Part shown: positions 25,426 through 35,582 of the stretch, piece by piece
Layout: each line of letters starts with the position of its first letter
How positions within the stretch are numbered: the first letter of the stretch is position 1
NCBI GenBank assembly: GCA_902802305.1
Contig: CADCLG010000001.1
Span: 62,001-126,000 of the forward strand
Direction: 5' to 3'
Length of the DNA: 64,000 nt
Origin: an uncultured Spirochaetaceae bacterium
Lineage (GTDB): Bacteria > Spirochaetota > Spirochaetia > Treponematales > Treponemataceae
Made by a program: the position numbers and the translations under genes
The notes under the pieces: generated by a model
Told to the model about the DNA's origin: nothing
What the model saw: the letters and a program-made list of their open reading frames with translations, nothing else
The model's database searches: none

Positions 25426-25559
25426 ATAATGATTGGACTGATTTTTATTTGTTTCTATTCCGTTGGACAGAATTAAAAGACTGGAAAATAATACTTTTTT
25501 TTCTGAAATTCACTGTAACTAAATTATTTTGTAGTCATTTTAAATAAAGGGAGTGAAAA

Positions 25560-28500
25560 ATGTCAGCAAAAAAAGACTTATCAGAATTAAAATCAAAAGC
25601 AGAAAAAACAAGTCTTAGGGCATCTGCAACCGAACCAGACGATCCTATGGAAGCCGTCTACAAAAGAATCGGCGAGATGACTCCCCAGGAAAAAATAAAC
25701 GCCGGGAAATCATACCTGAACCTTGAGAGCAAAGTTGACAATATAACGGTTTCGCCCGAAAGCGGAAGCCTGTACATTGAAAATACTGACTTTGTAATTT
25801 ATGGGAAGAATGGGTTTGAATTACCAATTAAACGTATATATGATACTTCGACAGCAAAGCAGGACAGTTCAAATATTGTAAGTTCATTTAATTGTTTATC
25901 AAATTATGCTTTTGATAAATATGCTTTTGCACAGTTACTTTCTTTGGCTGGAATAGAAATAGACTTTTATAAACTATGTTATATGCAGAATGATGTTAAG
26001 TCATATAAAAAAGAAGACATTGATAAAAAAGTATATGAAGCATTTTTAAGGAAAGGCGGATATGCTCAATGTCTTGGAGTTGGATGGAGACTTAACCTTC
26101 CTTATATTCTAAATATACCTTACAGAATATCAGACCCATCTGTTCCAGAAGATAGCAAAAAAACAATTATGATTCGTATGCCAAGTGGCTGTTATTATCA
26201 GTTTAATAAGATGAATCGTAGTGGAAATGGTTATGTAAATACAGCTATATATACTTATGAAAATCATGAAATAGAAGATTTTACTCTTCTATATACAATT
26301 AAAACAGAGTTTGGCGACAGGGGGCAGATAAAAAACTCCTGTCCTGTTTCATTCAAATTAATAACTAAAGACGGCATCAGTTATGATTTTAATCAGTATG
26401 GCCAAGTAACAAAAATATATGATGCTTCAGAAACAAATGTAATAGGAATAAATTATAAAGAAGATAATTTAATTTCAGAAATGGCTGACCCAAATGGGAA
26501 TAAAATGACCTTTGAATATGAAAAAAACGAAAAGTATGTACAGCCAGTAATTTCTAAAATTGTTTTTAAGAAACAAAATGGAAGTGTAATATCAAACCTA
26601 CAATACTCATACAGTTCTTTAACAGATGAAAGACAATATTATAATATTATGCGTTTATTAAAATCTGTACGTGATAAAGAAGGAAGAAATACAGAATATT
26701 CATATAAATATTGCAGTAAAAATACATTAGGAATGTATACATTTGATGAAGATTATTTTGAACAGAATTATGTTGCAAGCCAGTTAAGATCTTTGCAATT
26801 TTCTTCTTATTATTTAAAAAATCAGAGTAATGCAAAAGAAATACTTGGATTAGAAACACCAACTATACTCTCATCAATTAAAACTCCTCTTGGATTTGTC
26901 CAGCAGATAGAATACAGCAAGAAAACAGCAGAACTGCCTTTAGAGGAAAAAAATATGCCGGGACCAATTCCGACAAAAAAATCAAGAATAATGGTAAAGT
27001 CTGTAACTGAAATAAACGGAGACCTTGAAAAAAAGACAGAATATGAATATACCCAGAAATTACATTCCAATTGTCAGATTGTTGTGAGCAATGCAAAAAT
27101 AATAGAAGACAAAAAGGAAAGCAGAAACACTTATGAAGAAAAGAAAGACAGTAAGACAGGAGACTATACTTCGCATTTAAAAAAGAGTGAATTAGTTATC
27201 TCTAAAAGTGTCAATAATAAGACTGAGACACAAACAATAAGTACTTCAGAATATGAATGGAATGAAAATGAAAGAATAAAAAAGCAGGCGATAAAGAAAG
27301 GTACAGGGACAAATTTAACATCTAAAGAAACAAGCTATTTGTATGATAATTGGGGAAATATTACAAAAGAAACTATTACAAAAAAATCTAATGTAATTGG
27401 ATTAGTACAGACTTCTGTTAGAACCATTTCTTCAAAATACTACAATACAAGTTCAGGAAATATAACTAATTTTCCAGCAGTAGAAAAAAACACAGTCAGT
27501 CAAACAGTAGGTGCAACGCGTAATCTTCTTATAAATCAATCTATTGAAGAAGGAGATTTAAAAATATACAGGGCATGGACCTATGACAGCTACGGAAGAG
27601 TTATATGGAAAGGCATATACAATAATTCTCATTGGGCAGCAGAAAAAATAGAGTATTATCCTAAGAGTGATAAAGATGTATATAAGAGAGGACTGATATC
27701 AAAAATTACCTCGCCAACTAATCAAATAACTGAATATACTTATACAATTGATGATAATAAACTGACTCTCAAGAAAAATATAAAAAATGTTAATTTAGGT
27801 GCAAGAATAACTAATATTACCAGTTCAAGTACAAAAGAGCTTTTAAGTAATAAGATAATTTCTGAAAAAGATGCCAATGGAAATGTGAGAAAATACGAAT
27901 ATGATAAATCAGGACGATTGACTTCCAGAATCAGTGCAGATGGCTTAAAAGAATACATTTATTATGATGATTCATATAAAACTATTATTGTTTCAAGAGA
28001 AGAATTGACAAATAATTTTCATCAGACACCATATACTACTTTTTATAGTGTAGATTGTAAAATACATAAAAGATTTTATTTAGATACAAAAGGAAACATA
28101 ATAAAAATACAATATGGTAATGGAAGTTCTACGGTACTTAATATAGTAAGTCAAGGAGGGCGAGTGCGTTATCCGCTTGACACCGAGTTTAGAACAGAAC
28201 AATCCTTATTTGAGACTTTTGACTATGACAAAAATGATAATATCATAAGTTATACAAATCCTAATGGCAAAATCACTAAATATGAATATGATGAATTGAA
28301 TCGCGTTACAAGGCAGATAAATCCAGATGGCAGCTTTAAGGTAAATAAATACGATTATAATTCAAATTATATAACAGATGAAACAGGAAAATCTTATTAT
28401 GAAGATTATGATGTTGGCGGACAAATAATTCAAAAACGAAGATATTATGGAGACCAAGGTAAATATGAAGAGTCACGAGATGTATTTGAATATGATGTAA

Positions 28501-31500
28501 GCGGTAAGTGCATATCTAAAAAAACACCTGTTGGAATGAATATAGAATATTCTTATTCTCTATTTGGATTAAGACTGGCAAATTATGATGCAATACTTGG
28601 TTATATGGAGGAAATTGAGGGAGAAAAATCAATAAGAAAGACCGAAAGTGTAAGATATAATGATGAAGGACTTGTAGAAGAAAGTTCAGAAGGATTTGCC
28701 TGTGATTCAGAGAGAATTGGAGGAAGCCGATTTACAAAAAATATTTATAATGGAAGAGGTTATCTTTTATCAGCCGAAAAAGGGTATGCATTTAATTATC
28801 CAGGTGGACAAAGAACTTCAAAGGATGAATACCGAAAAACTCAATATCAATATGACGCAAACGGAAATGTGATAAAGGAAATAAATGCTGACGGTACATA
28901 TAAAACTTACACTTATGATTGTATGAACCGTATAATTTCAGAAAGCGATGAAAAACAGCAGATTACTAAATATGAATATAATCATGATGGGAAAGTAACC
29001 AAAATAACAGATACATTGGGATATGTTTATCAGTATGAATACGATGATATGAATCGGCTGATAAAAGCCATATTGCCAGCAGTTACAGACGGTGGAGAAA
29101 AAAATATCATTAGTTTTACGTATGATAAATGTGGTAATCTAATAAAAAAAATTGATGGTGAAGGCATTGTATCATCATGGGTATATGATTCTGGAAACAG
29201 AAAAATCAAGGAAAGCATAAAGGGAAGTGATGGCAATCAGATTTTAAAAAGCTGGACATATTTTGCAAATGGAAAGGTAAAATCAGAAACTAACGGCAGT
29301 GCGACTACAAGCTATGAATATGACGTGTGGAACAGATTAAGCAAGGTGACTTATCCAGATGGTCAGACAGAAACGTACGAATATAATCATGCAGACCAGA
29401 TAACAAAAATCAAATATGCAGACGGTTCAGTAAAACAAAATGAATACAACAAGATGGGGTATTTTATAAAGGAAACTGACGAGGAAGGCAGCGTCACTGA
29501 ACATGGATATAACATCTGGGGTGAGGAAACTAAACGGACTGAACAGAATACAAAGGGCAGCGGAAAACAGATTTGGGATATCAAGTATAACTATTTCGGA
29601 CAGGTAAAGGAAGAAAAACGAAATAACGGACAGATTTGGAGTTATAAATATAATTTACGAGGACTTTTAAAAGAAAAAGTAGCCCCTAAAGGAATAAAAA
29701 CGACAAACACCTTTGATAACTGCGGTAGGGTTACTACAGAAAGCAGAAGTTTAGGTTCAAAAACTGAAATACGTACTTTTGAATATGATTCTCTAGGATT
29801 TATAAAGAAAGGAGTTGATGGAAATGTTACAAGTGTTATGAATGGTTCTGGAAGTGACTATAAATCCAATGCGTACAATCTGATAACTAAATATGAAATG
29901 AAAATTGGTGGAAAAAGTCTGACGGCAAAGTATGATTATGACAAAGGGAAACGAATAAATAAAGTAGTTTATCCTGATTCATCAAGCGTGACTTTTGGTT
30001 ATAATGGAATTGGTTTGTTAAAGGAAATTGGAAGTGAAACCAATACAATAGCATACGCAAATAACGGAAAGTACGACCAGATTGGAAACTTGAAGGAGCT
30101 TACGGCTGGTAATACTACTAAGCTGACACAGACAATAGACGAGGCAAAGAACCTGCTTACTGCATACGCTTGGGGAATCAGCGGAAAGGCTGCGAATATT
30201 CTTGAATGGAACCTCAGGGGAAACATAACGGAACAGAGGAAAAACGGCATATCCTACAGCTATGAATATGATAAGAAGAATCAGCTGACAGAAGAATACA
30301 AGAACAAAACGCAGTTAGATGCATGGACTTATGACAGTAAGGGAAACCGAAAGACGGAATCAAGGTTCTGTGGAGCAGCACAACCCCTCGCTTTTTACAG
30401 TAAGAGTGACCTTGTAAAGAGTGATTACAAGTGGAAGTATAATTACGATGCCAACGGTAACATGATTGCAAAGGGGAAAATTGCAACTGCAAAGACTGAC
30501 GGAGGCTTGTTTGAGGGCTGGAACTTTAATGCAAGTTCTGGAGAGGTCTGGAATTATGAGTATGATTTAAGTGATAGGCTAGTGAAAGTACGACATTCTA
30601 CGTCTGGGACAGGCAAACTGTTGCAGGTTGTTGAATATAAATATGATTACCGTGATTTGATGGTATGCAGAAAAATAGGTTCGACAGCAGAATATTTTGC
30701 TTATGATAACGACGTAAATCTGTTGTACACCGAAAAAGGTAATGAAAAGCACGATTACATTTATGCGAACGGTAAGATATGGAGTGAAGTTGTAACTTCA
30801 GGAAGCACAAAAAATACTTACTACCATCACACAGACCATTTGGGAACAACGATATGTATAAGTGATTCGACAGGCAAACTTATCTGGGAATGCGAGAAGG
30901 ATGCCTTTGGAAACATACTTTCAAAAACAAACTCTAATTTTGTACCGAACTTTACAGGCAAGCTTCTGGATGAAATAACTAACTTGTATTACTTTAACGC
31001 CCGCTGGTATGATTCTGATATGGGCAGGTTTATTACAGAAGACCCTATCCGCGACGGCATGAACTGGTATGTGTATTGCGGGAATAATCCGGTAAGATAT
31101 GTGGATCCTAGTGGTTTTAGTACTTGTGTTGATGAAAAAACAGGAATTATTCTTTCTGCAACAAATGATAATGACTGTGGTATTTATGCTTATCCAACGG
31201 TAGATGGTCAACGAGTCGAAGGTCCTGGTTTATTGATTGGTTTTACAGGAAATTCTGGATATTTTGTCTCTGAAAATCTAAATCCTGGAAATATTCAAAT
31301 TGCTGGGCAAGAAAAAAATTATATTGGAAAAAATATTAGTAATTATGGTTCAAGTTTTGCTTATGGAGATTTTCAGTTTACTGTTTCAATTTTAGCCGAA
31401 TTACCAAAATATACTCAACAGACAGAAGATTTAGCTTTTTCTTTTGGTTTTGGAGGAAAAGCTGCACTTATAGTTGGATTAGGTGCGGAAGTAGGTGTTA

Positions 31501-31823
31501 TGGTTGATAAATCTTTCAATATTTATCTGTATGCCTCAGGTTCTGTTGGTGTTGGAATTCAAACTCCAGCAGTTACAAAAGGGAATCTTTCGTTTAAAAA
31601 TTATATGAAAAATTCAATTGGAAAACAATATTCTATGTCTCTTGATCCTTCTTCTGTTGGGTTATCCTCAACTAATACTGCAGATATATGTCTTGGTATA
31701 AATGGGACTTATGATTTAGACAATCTTAATAGTTCTGGACTTCCAAATTCTTGGTCTATAGGAAGTGTTGGTGGTGGTGTATGGAAAACAGGAAGCATAA
31801 TAATTCCTGTATTTGTGAGGTAA
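25560..31823 (+). CDS. RHS-repeat polymorphic toxin-like protein
   Basis: 2087 residues with no signal peptide, PAAR or VgrG domain. An RHS N-terminal module begins near residue 60 (SPESGSLYIENTDFVIYG...ELPIKRIYD). Tens of YD/RHS repeats (EYDELNRVTRQINPDG types) run from about 280 to 1750. The conserved core follows: YHHTDHLGTT near 1755, NLYYFNARWYDSDMGRF and ITEDPIRDGMNWYVYC...VDPSGF ending near 1852. The last ~235 residues are a different, glycine-rich tip with hydrophobic beta-like segments (FGFGGKAALIVGLGAEVGVM, YASGSVGVGIQ). By analogy with RHS proteins, the repeats form a shell round a toxic C-terminal domain. Export route and toxin activity are unknown. The ribosome binding site is GGGAG. 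Confidence 0.92.
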   Translation: MSAKKDLSELKSKAEKTSLRASATEPDDPMEAVYKRIGEMTPQEKINAGKSYLNLESKVDNITVSPESGSLYIENTDFVIYGKNGFELPIKRIYDTSTAKQDSSNIVSSFNCLSNYAFDKYAFAQLLSLAGIEIDFYKLCYMQNDVKSYKKEDIDKKVYEAFLRKGGYAQCLGVGWRLNLPYILNIPYRISDPSVPEDSKKTIMIRMPSGCYYQFNKMNRSGNGYVNTAIYTYENHEIEDFTLLYTIKTEFGDRGQIKNSCPVSFKLITKDGISYDFNQYGQVTKIYDASETNVIGINYKEDNLISEMADPNGNKMTFEYEKNEKYVQPVISKIVFKKQNGSVISNLQYSYSSLTDERQYYNIMRLLKSVRDKEGRNTEYSYKYCSKNTLGMYTFDEDYFEQNYVASQLRSLQFSSYYLKNQSNAKEILGLETPTILSSIKTPLGFVQQIEYSKKTAELPLEEKNMPGPIPTKKSRIMVKSVTEINGDLEKKTEYEYTQKLHSNCQIVVSNAKIIEDKKESRNTYEEKKDSKTGDYTSHLKKSELVISKSVNNKTETQTISTSEYEWNENERIKKQAIKKGTGTNLTSKETSYLYDNWGNITKETITKKSNVIGLVQTSVRTISSKYYNTSSGNITNFPAVEKNTVSQTVGATRNLLINQSIEEGDLKIYRAWTYDSYGRVIWKGIYNNSHWAAEKIEYYPKSDKDVYKRGLISKITSPTNQITEYTYTIDDNKLTLKKNIKNVNLGARITNITSSSTKELLSNKIISEKDANGNVRKYEYDKSGRLTSRISADGLKEYIYYDDSYKTIIVSREELTNNFHQTPYTTFYSVDCKIHKRFYLDTKGNIIKIQYGNGSSTVLNIVSQGGRVRYPLDTEFRTEQSLFETFDYDKNDNIISYTNPNGKITKYEYDELNRVTRQINPDGSFKVNKYDYNSNYITDETGKSYYEDYDVGGQIIQKRRYYGDQGKYEESRDVFEYDVSGKCISKKTPVGMNIEYSYSLFGLRLANYDAILGYMEEIEGEKSIRKTESVRYNDEGLVEESSEGFACDSERIGGSRFTKNIYNGRGYLLSAEKGYAFNYPGGQRTSKDEYRKTQYQYDANGNVIKEINADGTYKTYTYDCMNRIISESDEKQQITKYEYNHDGKVTKITDTLGYVYQYEYDDMNRLIKAILPAVTDGGEKNIISFTYDKCGNLIKKIDGEGIVSSWVYDSGNRKIKESIKGSDGNQILKSWTYFANGKVKSETNGSATTSYEYDVWNRLSKVTYPDGQTETYEYNHADQITKIKYADGSVKQNEYNKMGYFIKETDEEGSVTEHGYNIWGEETKRTEQNTKGSGKQIWDIKYNYFGQVKEEKRNNGQIWSYKYNLRGLLKEKVAPKGIKTTNTFDNCGRVTTESRSLGSKTEIRTFEYDSLGFIKKGVDGNVTSVMNGSGSDYKSNAYNLITKYEMKIGGKSLTAKYDYDKGKRINKVVYPDSSSVTFGYNGIGLLKEIGSETNTIAYANNGKYDQIGNLKELTAGNTTKLTQTIDEAKNLLTAYAWGISGKAANILEWNLRGNITEQRKNGISYSYEYDKKNQLTEEYKNKTQLDAWTYDSKGNRKTESRFCGAAQPLAFYSKSDLVKSDYKWKYNYDANGNMIAKGKIATAKTDGGLFEGWNFNASSGEVWNYEYDLSDRLVKVRHSTSGTGKLLQVVEYKYDYRDLMVCRKIGSTAEYFAYDNDVNLLYTEKGNEKHDYIYANGKIWSEVVTSGSTKNTYYHHTDHLGTTICISDSTGKLIWECEKDAFGNILSKTNSNFVPNFTGKLLDEITNLYYFNARWYDSDMGRFITEDPIRDGMNWYVYCGNNPVRYVDPSGFSTCVDEKTGIILSATNDNDCGIYAYPTVDGQRVEGPGLLIGFTGNSGYFVSENLNPGNIQIAGQEKNYIGKNISNYGSSFAYGDFQFTVSILAELPKYTQQTEDLAFSFGFGGKAALIVGLGAEVGVMVDKSFNIYLYASGSVGVGIQTPAVTKGNLSFKNYMKNSIGKQYSMSLDPSSVGLSSTNTADICLGINGTYDLDNLNSSGLPNSWSIGSVGGGVWKTGSIIIPVFVR

Positions 31824-31825
31824 TA

Positions 31826-32185
31826 GTGAAAATCTTTGATTTTTTTAAAAGGAATTATTTAATTGTAATTTCCCTGATAATAATTATGAATATAATTTCT
31901 TTTTTTATAACAAAATTTGAGTTTTTTTATTTAGTCGGAATTTTTATTTTTGGATTTTTTTCTATTATTTGTAATTTTGTAGAATTTAAATTACTAAATA
32001 AAAAGTTTCTAAGTTCAAGATCAAAAATTGTTTTCATTGGATTACTTTTTTATGTATTTGGATTATTTATTTATATTTGCATAAAAAAATCAAATGATAA
32101 TCTTTCAGAGATTTTAGCATGTGCTTCAATCATCATTATTGTAGATTTAATAGTTTATAAAGTAATGGATATTCAAGAAAATTAA
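31826..32185 (+). CDS. Small membrane protein, candidate immunity protein to the RHS tip
   Basis: 119 residues from a GTG start two bases after the RHS stop, with GAGG in front; a longer in-frame start inside the RHS gene is less likely. It is almost wholly hydrophobic with about four membrane helices (YLIVISLIIIMNIISFFI, YLVGIFIFGFFSIICNFV, VFIGLLFYVFGLFIYIC, ASIIIIVDLIVY). The codons are much more AT-rich than those of the RHS gene. Position directly after a polymorphic toxin is the standard place for immunity genes; a membrane location would fit a tip acting at the inner membrane. The function is inferred. Confidence 0.75.
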   Translation: MKIFDFFKRNYLIVISLIIIMNIISFFITKFEFFYLVGIFIFGFFSIICNFVEFKLLNKKFLSSRSKIVFIGLLFYVFGLFIYICIKKSNDNLSEILACASIIIIVDLIVYKVMDIQEN

Positions 32186-32237
32186 AAAAATCAGATATGG
32201 TAAAAGAAATAAAAACTTTTAAAAAGGAACAAAAAAA

Positions 32238-32405
32238 ATGAAAAACAAAATTAAACTTGGAGTAGTTTCTTTGTTGAATTTTGATATGTCAATAGGAAAG
32301 TTTTCTGGATTTGGAGGTATAGGTGTTGGCGGTGGTACTTTATGGACTTACACAAGAACTGTAAAGGGCGATATAAAGGATTTTATAGGAATATTTAGAA
32401 GATAG
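32238..32405 (+). CDS. Orphan RHS tip fragment (55 residues)
   Basis: A short reading frame starting ATG with AAGGAAC upstream. Its middle, MSIGKFSGFGGIGVGGGTLW, resembles the very end of the RHS protein (SWSIGSVGGGVWKTG), so it appears to be the last piece of a related tip domain without its RHS core. It then continues TYTRTVKGDIKDFIGIFRR. It lies after the first immunity candidate and right before another membrane-protein gene, and is best read as a leftover or silent tip cassette. Confidence 0.6.
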   Translation: MKNKIKLGVVSLLNFDMSIGKFSGFGGIGVGGGTLWTYTRTVKGDIKDFIGIFRR

Positions 32406-32416
32406 GATTAAATTAG

Positions 32417-32788
32417 ATGTGTAATAAAAAAAATAAAAAAATAATACTTTTCATGCTAAATTTTATAGCTTATTCTATAATGTTGTTTTATAAGTATGTA
32501 AACTGCTGTACTTCAATACATTTGTCAACTGTAATCGAAGGATATATCTTAATAAATTTATTTTTTTTCATTTTTATTTTTCCTGTTTCTGGTATTCATA
32601 GAATATTAAGGAAGAATGAGTTTTTTCTTAATAATGAAATATTCTCTAAAGTTTTACAGATAATCTTTTTGATTGGAAGTTACATAGTATTAATTACGAT
32701 TCCTTATTTAAATATGCCATTAGATGTAATGTCGTCATTTATTATTTGGCTTTATTTATATTTCTGTCTTATTTTTATTGCTGATTAA
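32417..32788 (+). CDS. Small membrane protein, candidate immunity protein of the orphan tip
   Basis: 123 residues with about four hydrophobic helices (IILFMLNFIAYSIMLFY, LINLFFFIFIFPVSG, VLQIIFLIGSYIVLITI, SFIIWLYLYFCLIFIAD). It starts 11 bases after the orphan tip fragment and is very AT-rich. No similarity to the 119-residue protein upstream is evident beyond hydrophobicity. Retention of an immunity gene beside a tip remnant is common in polymorphic toxin loci; the role is inferred from position. Confidence 0.65.
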   Translation: MCNKKNKKIILFMLNFIAYSIMLFYKYVNCCTSIHLSTVIEGYILINLFFFIFIFPVSGIHRILRKNEFFLNNEIFSKVLQIIFLIGSYIVLITIPYLNMPLDVMSSFIIWLYLYFCLIFIAD

Positions 32789-32993
32789 TATTGAAAAAGA
32801 TGTTATTTGTAAAATTGTTAGAGTTAGGAGAAAATAAAACAATGTTGTTTGAATCGTAAAAAATATATTTACGACTGGATTATCTAAGTGCTTTTTTTAA
32901 GAATAAAAGAAAGAATATACATATAATAAAAACGACCAGGTAACTAAAATAAAATATGCAGACGGTTCAGTAAAAATAAATGAATACAACAAG

Positions 32994-35285
32994 ATGGGAT
33001 ACCTTATAAAGGAAACTGATGAAGAAGGTAACGTTACGGAACACGGATATAACATCTGGGGCGAAGAGGTAAAAAGAATAGACAAAAACACGGATGGAAG
33101 TGGTGACCAATTTTGGGAAATAAAATATAATTATTTCGGACAGGTAAAGGAAGAAAAACGAAATAACGGACAGATTTGGAATTATAAATATAATAAACGA
33201 GGACTGTTGGAAGAAAAAACTGACCCGAAAGGAATATTGCAAAAAGTGATGTATGATGAATGTGGACTAAAGACAAAAGAAACATATACACATAACGGAA
33301 CAAGCCAAAGCAGAAGCTTCAAATATGATTCCGAAGGAAATCTGTATTATGCAAGTGATAACGGTATAACAAGCTACATAAATTATGAAAATGGGAAAAA
33401 TATTCCGAACGCTTATGGCTTGATTTTGCAGAATAAGACAACAGTAAACGGAAGAAGTCTGACTACAAAGTATGATTACGACAAGGGGAAACGAATAAGT
33501 AAAGTAGTTTATCCTGATTCTGTGAGCGTATGTTTGGGATATAACGGAATTGGTTTGTTAAAGGAAATTGGAAGTGAAGCAAATACAACAGCATACGCAA
33601 AGGGCGGAAAATATGACACTGTAGGAAATCTGAAAGAACTTACGGCAGGTAATACGACAAAGCTGACTCAGACAATTGATGAGGCAAAGAATCTGCTTAT
33701 TTCATATAGCTGGGGAATAAGCGTAAAAAATGCAAATACGCTTATCTGGAATAACAGGGGAAACATAACAGCGCAGAGCAAGAATGGTATTTCTTATACT
33801 TATGAATATGACAAGAAAAACCAGCTGACAAGAGAAAAATGGGAAGGAGAAGACAAGAAAAACACCTGGACTTATGACGGTAAGGGAAACAGACTGACAG
33901 AGTCAAAGAATGAAAAATCAGAAAGAAGTATTACCTGTTATCAGTATTCTGACCTTATAAAAGAAGACGGTATTTGGAAATACAACTATGATTTAAACGG
34001 TAACTTGATTACAAAAGGAAATAAGGCAACTGGAGCTATCAATGATGGAACTTTTGAAGGCTGGACATTCAATGAATCAGATGGTGAAGTCTGGAAATAC
34101 ACTTACGACTTATTCAACAGGCTTGTGAATGTAGAACATTCTGAATCAGGAACAAAAAGTCTATCGCAGGTTTCTGAATATAAGTATGATTACCGCGATT
34201 TGATGGTATATAGAAAATCTGGTTCTGTATGTGAATACTTTGCGTATGATAATGACGGGAAACTGTTATATAAAGAAAAAGGTTCTGAAAAGCATTATTA
34301 TATCTATACTAACAGTAAACTCTGGTGCGAGATTGTAGAAAAGGGAAATACGAAGAAAACGTATTATCATCATACAGACCATCTTGGAACTACTGTATGT
34401 ATAACAGATTCTACGGGAAAAGTTATCTGGAACTGTGAGGAAGATGCTTTTGGAAATGTACTTTCTAAGACAAACTCTAATTTTGTACTGAACTTTACAG
34501 GCAAGCTCCTTGATGAAAATACAAACCTGTATTATTTCAATGCCCGCTGGTATGATTCTGATATGGGAAGGTTTATTACTGAAGACCCGATAAGAGACGG
34601 TGGAAACTGGTATGTGTATTGTTTAAATAATCCGCTAACATTCACAGATCCATTGGGATTATACCCATATAATAATCTTAATGAAGCAATGGAAGATTAT
34701 TATACGAATTATGCTACTGAAACAGATATAAATCAAATGCAATTTTTTGGATTAATTAATCAAGCTTCCATGGGAAATAAGTCCGCGCAAAATACTTTAA
34801 ATTATGCTTTTTATCAGGCAAATAAAGAAATGCTTAAGGACTTAGGAGATGCATCAGGAAATGCATCATTAGTATTTCTTGCAATCGGTTTACCAGAAGT
34901 TTCTACTGTTTTAGGAGGAATAGATACAGTTTCAGATGCTGTTTTAAGTATCGATAAAATCAATAACGGTAATAAAAATAATGATTTAAATACAAAAATT
35001 GAAGGATATATAGAATTAGGTTCAAGTATTGGTGGTATTGTTGCATCTGAAATTGGCGTAAAAGCAATAACAAAAAAAGCTATACAAAAACTTGTAAAAA
35101 AAGATATTGCAGAAGGTTATTTTGGTCAAAATATTGCTCCAGAACTTGCATCGCAAATAGTAGATAAGGCAGGAGAAGCTGCTCTTGTTGTTTCTGGTGT
35201 AAAAGAAAAGAAAGAAAAATTATCAATAGGTGAAAGAATCTTTCCTCAATTGAGAAAAGGAGGTAAAGATGAAAAAAAGAACTAG
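32994..35285 (+). CDS. RHS 3' cassette with second tip, lacking a proper start
   Basis: The open frame runs from 32907 after a stop, and similarity to the large RHS protein begins near 32913 (EYTYNKNDQVTKIKYADGS, matching bases near 29376), but the first in-frame ATG is 32994 and has no ribosome binding site. From there 763 residues repeat the last ~575 residues of the RHS core, including YHHTDHLGTT and ITEDPIRDGGNWYVYC. They then switch to an unrelated tip of about 200 residues with helical hydrophobic segments (NASLVFLAIGLPEVSTVLG, IELGSSIGGIVASEIG) and a basic end. Many 30-50 base blocks are almost identical to the main gene. It looks like a silent donor cassette for tip exchange. Confidence 0.8.
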   Translation: MGYLIKETDEEGNVTEHGYNIWGEEVKRIDKNTDGSGDQFWEIKYNYFGQVKEEKRNNGQIWNYKYNKRGLLEEKTDPKGILQKVMYDECGLKTKETYTHNGTSQSRSFKYDSEGNLYYASDNGITSYINYENGKNIPNAYGLILQNKTTVNGRSLTTKYDYDKGKRISKVVYPDSVSVCLGYNGIGLLKEIGSEANTTAYAKGGKYDTVGNLKELTAGNTTKLTQTIDEAKNLLISYSWGISVKNANTLIWNNRGNITAQSKNGISYTYEYDKKNQLTREKWEGEDKKNTWTYDGKGNRLTESKNEKSERSITCYQYSDLIKEDGIWKYNYDLNGNLITKGNKATGAINDGTFEGWTFNESDGEVWKYTYDLFNRLVNVEHSESGTKSLSQVSEYKYDYRDLMVYRKSGSVCEYFAYDNDGKLLYKEKGSEKHYYIYTNSKLWCEIVEKGNTKKTYYHHTDHLGTTVCITDSTGKVIWNCEEDAFGNVLSKTNSNFVLNFTGKLLDENTNLYYFNARWYDSDMGRFITEDPIRDGGNWYVYCLNNPLTFTDPLGLYPYNNLNEAMEDYYTNYATETDINQMQFFGLINQASMGNKSAQNTLNYAFYQANKEMLKDLGDASGNASLVFLAIGLPEVSTVLGGIDTVSDAVLSIDKINNGNKNNDLNTKIEGYIELGSSIGGIVASEIGVKAITKKAIQKLVKKDIAEGYFGQNIAPELASQIVDKAGEAALVVSGVKEKKEKLSIGERIFPQLRKGGKDEKKN

Positions 35286-35559
35286 GAAACCAATCTTAGT
35301 ATTCATGCAAATTTTTGGAATTTTTCTTCTAATTTTTTGGGGTGTTTCAGGAATTTTAAATTTGTTTTCGTTGACAATTTCAAGTCTTATAGGAATTATT
35401 AGTATGCTTTTAATAATTCCTGAATCTATAGATTTTTTTATTTATGTACTTAAAAATTTTCCTGAAGAAGCATTTGTAACTTATAAGGGAAGGATAATTT
35501 TATTACCTTTGTTTTTAATTGGTTTTATTATTCTTTTTATAATATCTTTGAAAAAGTAG
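35269..35559 (+). CDS. Small membrane protein, candidate immunity protein of the second tip
   Basis: 96 residues, overlapping the end of the RHS cassette by 17 bases, with GGAGG in front of its ATG. Three hydrophobic segments are visible (PILVFMQIFGIFLLIFWGV, LTISSLIGIISMLLIIP, IILLPLFLIGFIILFII), and the ends are lysine-rich. It is translated independently even if the cassette upstream is silent, as expected if the cell must be protected from siblings that carry this tip. The immunity role is inferred. Confidence 0.7.
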   Translation: MKKRTRKPILVFMQIFGIFLLIFWGVSGILNLFSLTISSLIGIISMLLIIPESIDFFIYVLKNFPEEAFVTYKGRIILLPLFLIGFIILFIISLKK

Positions 35560-35582
35560 AAGTATAATCATTAGGAGTGAGA

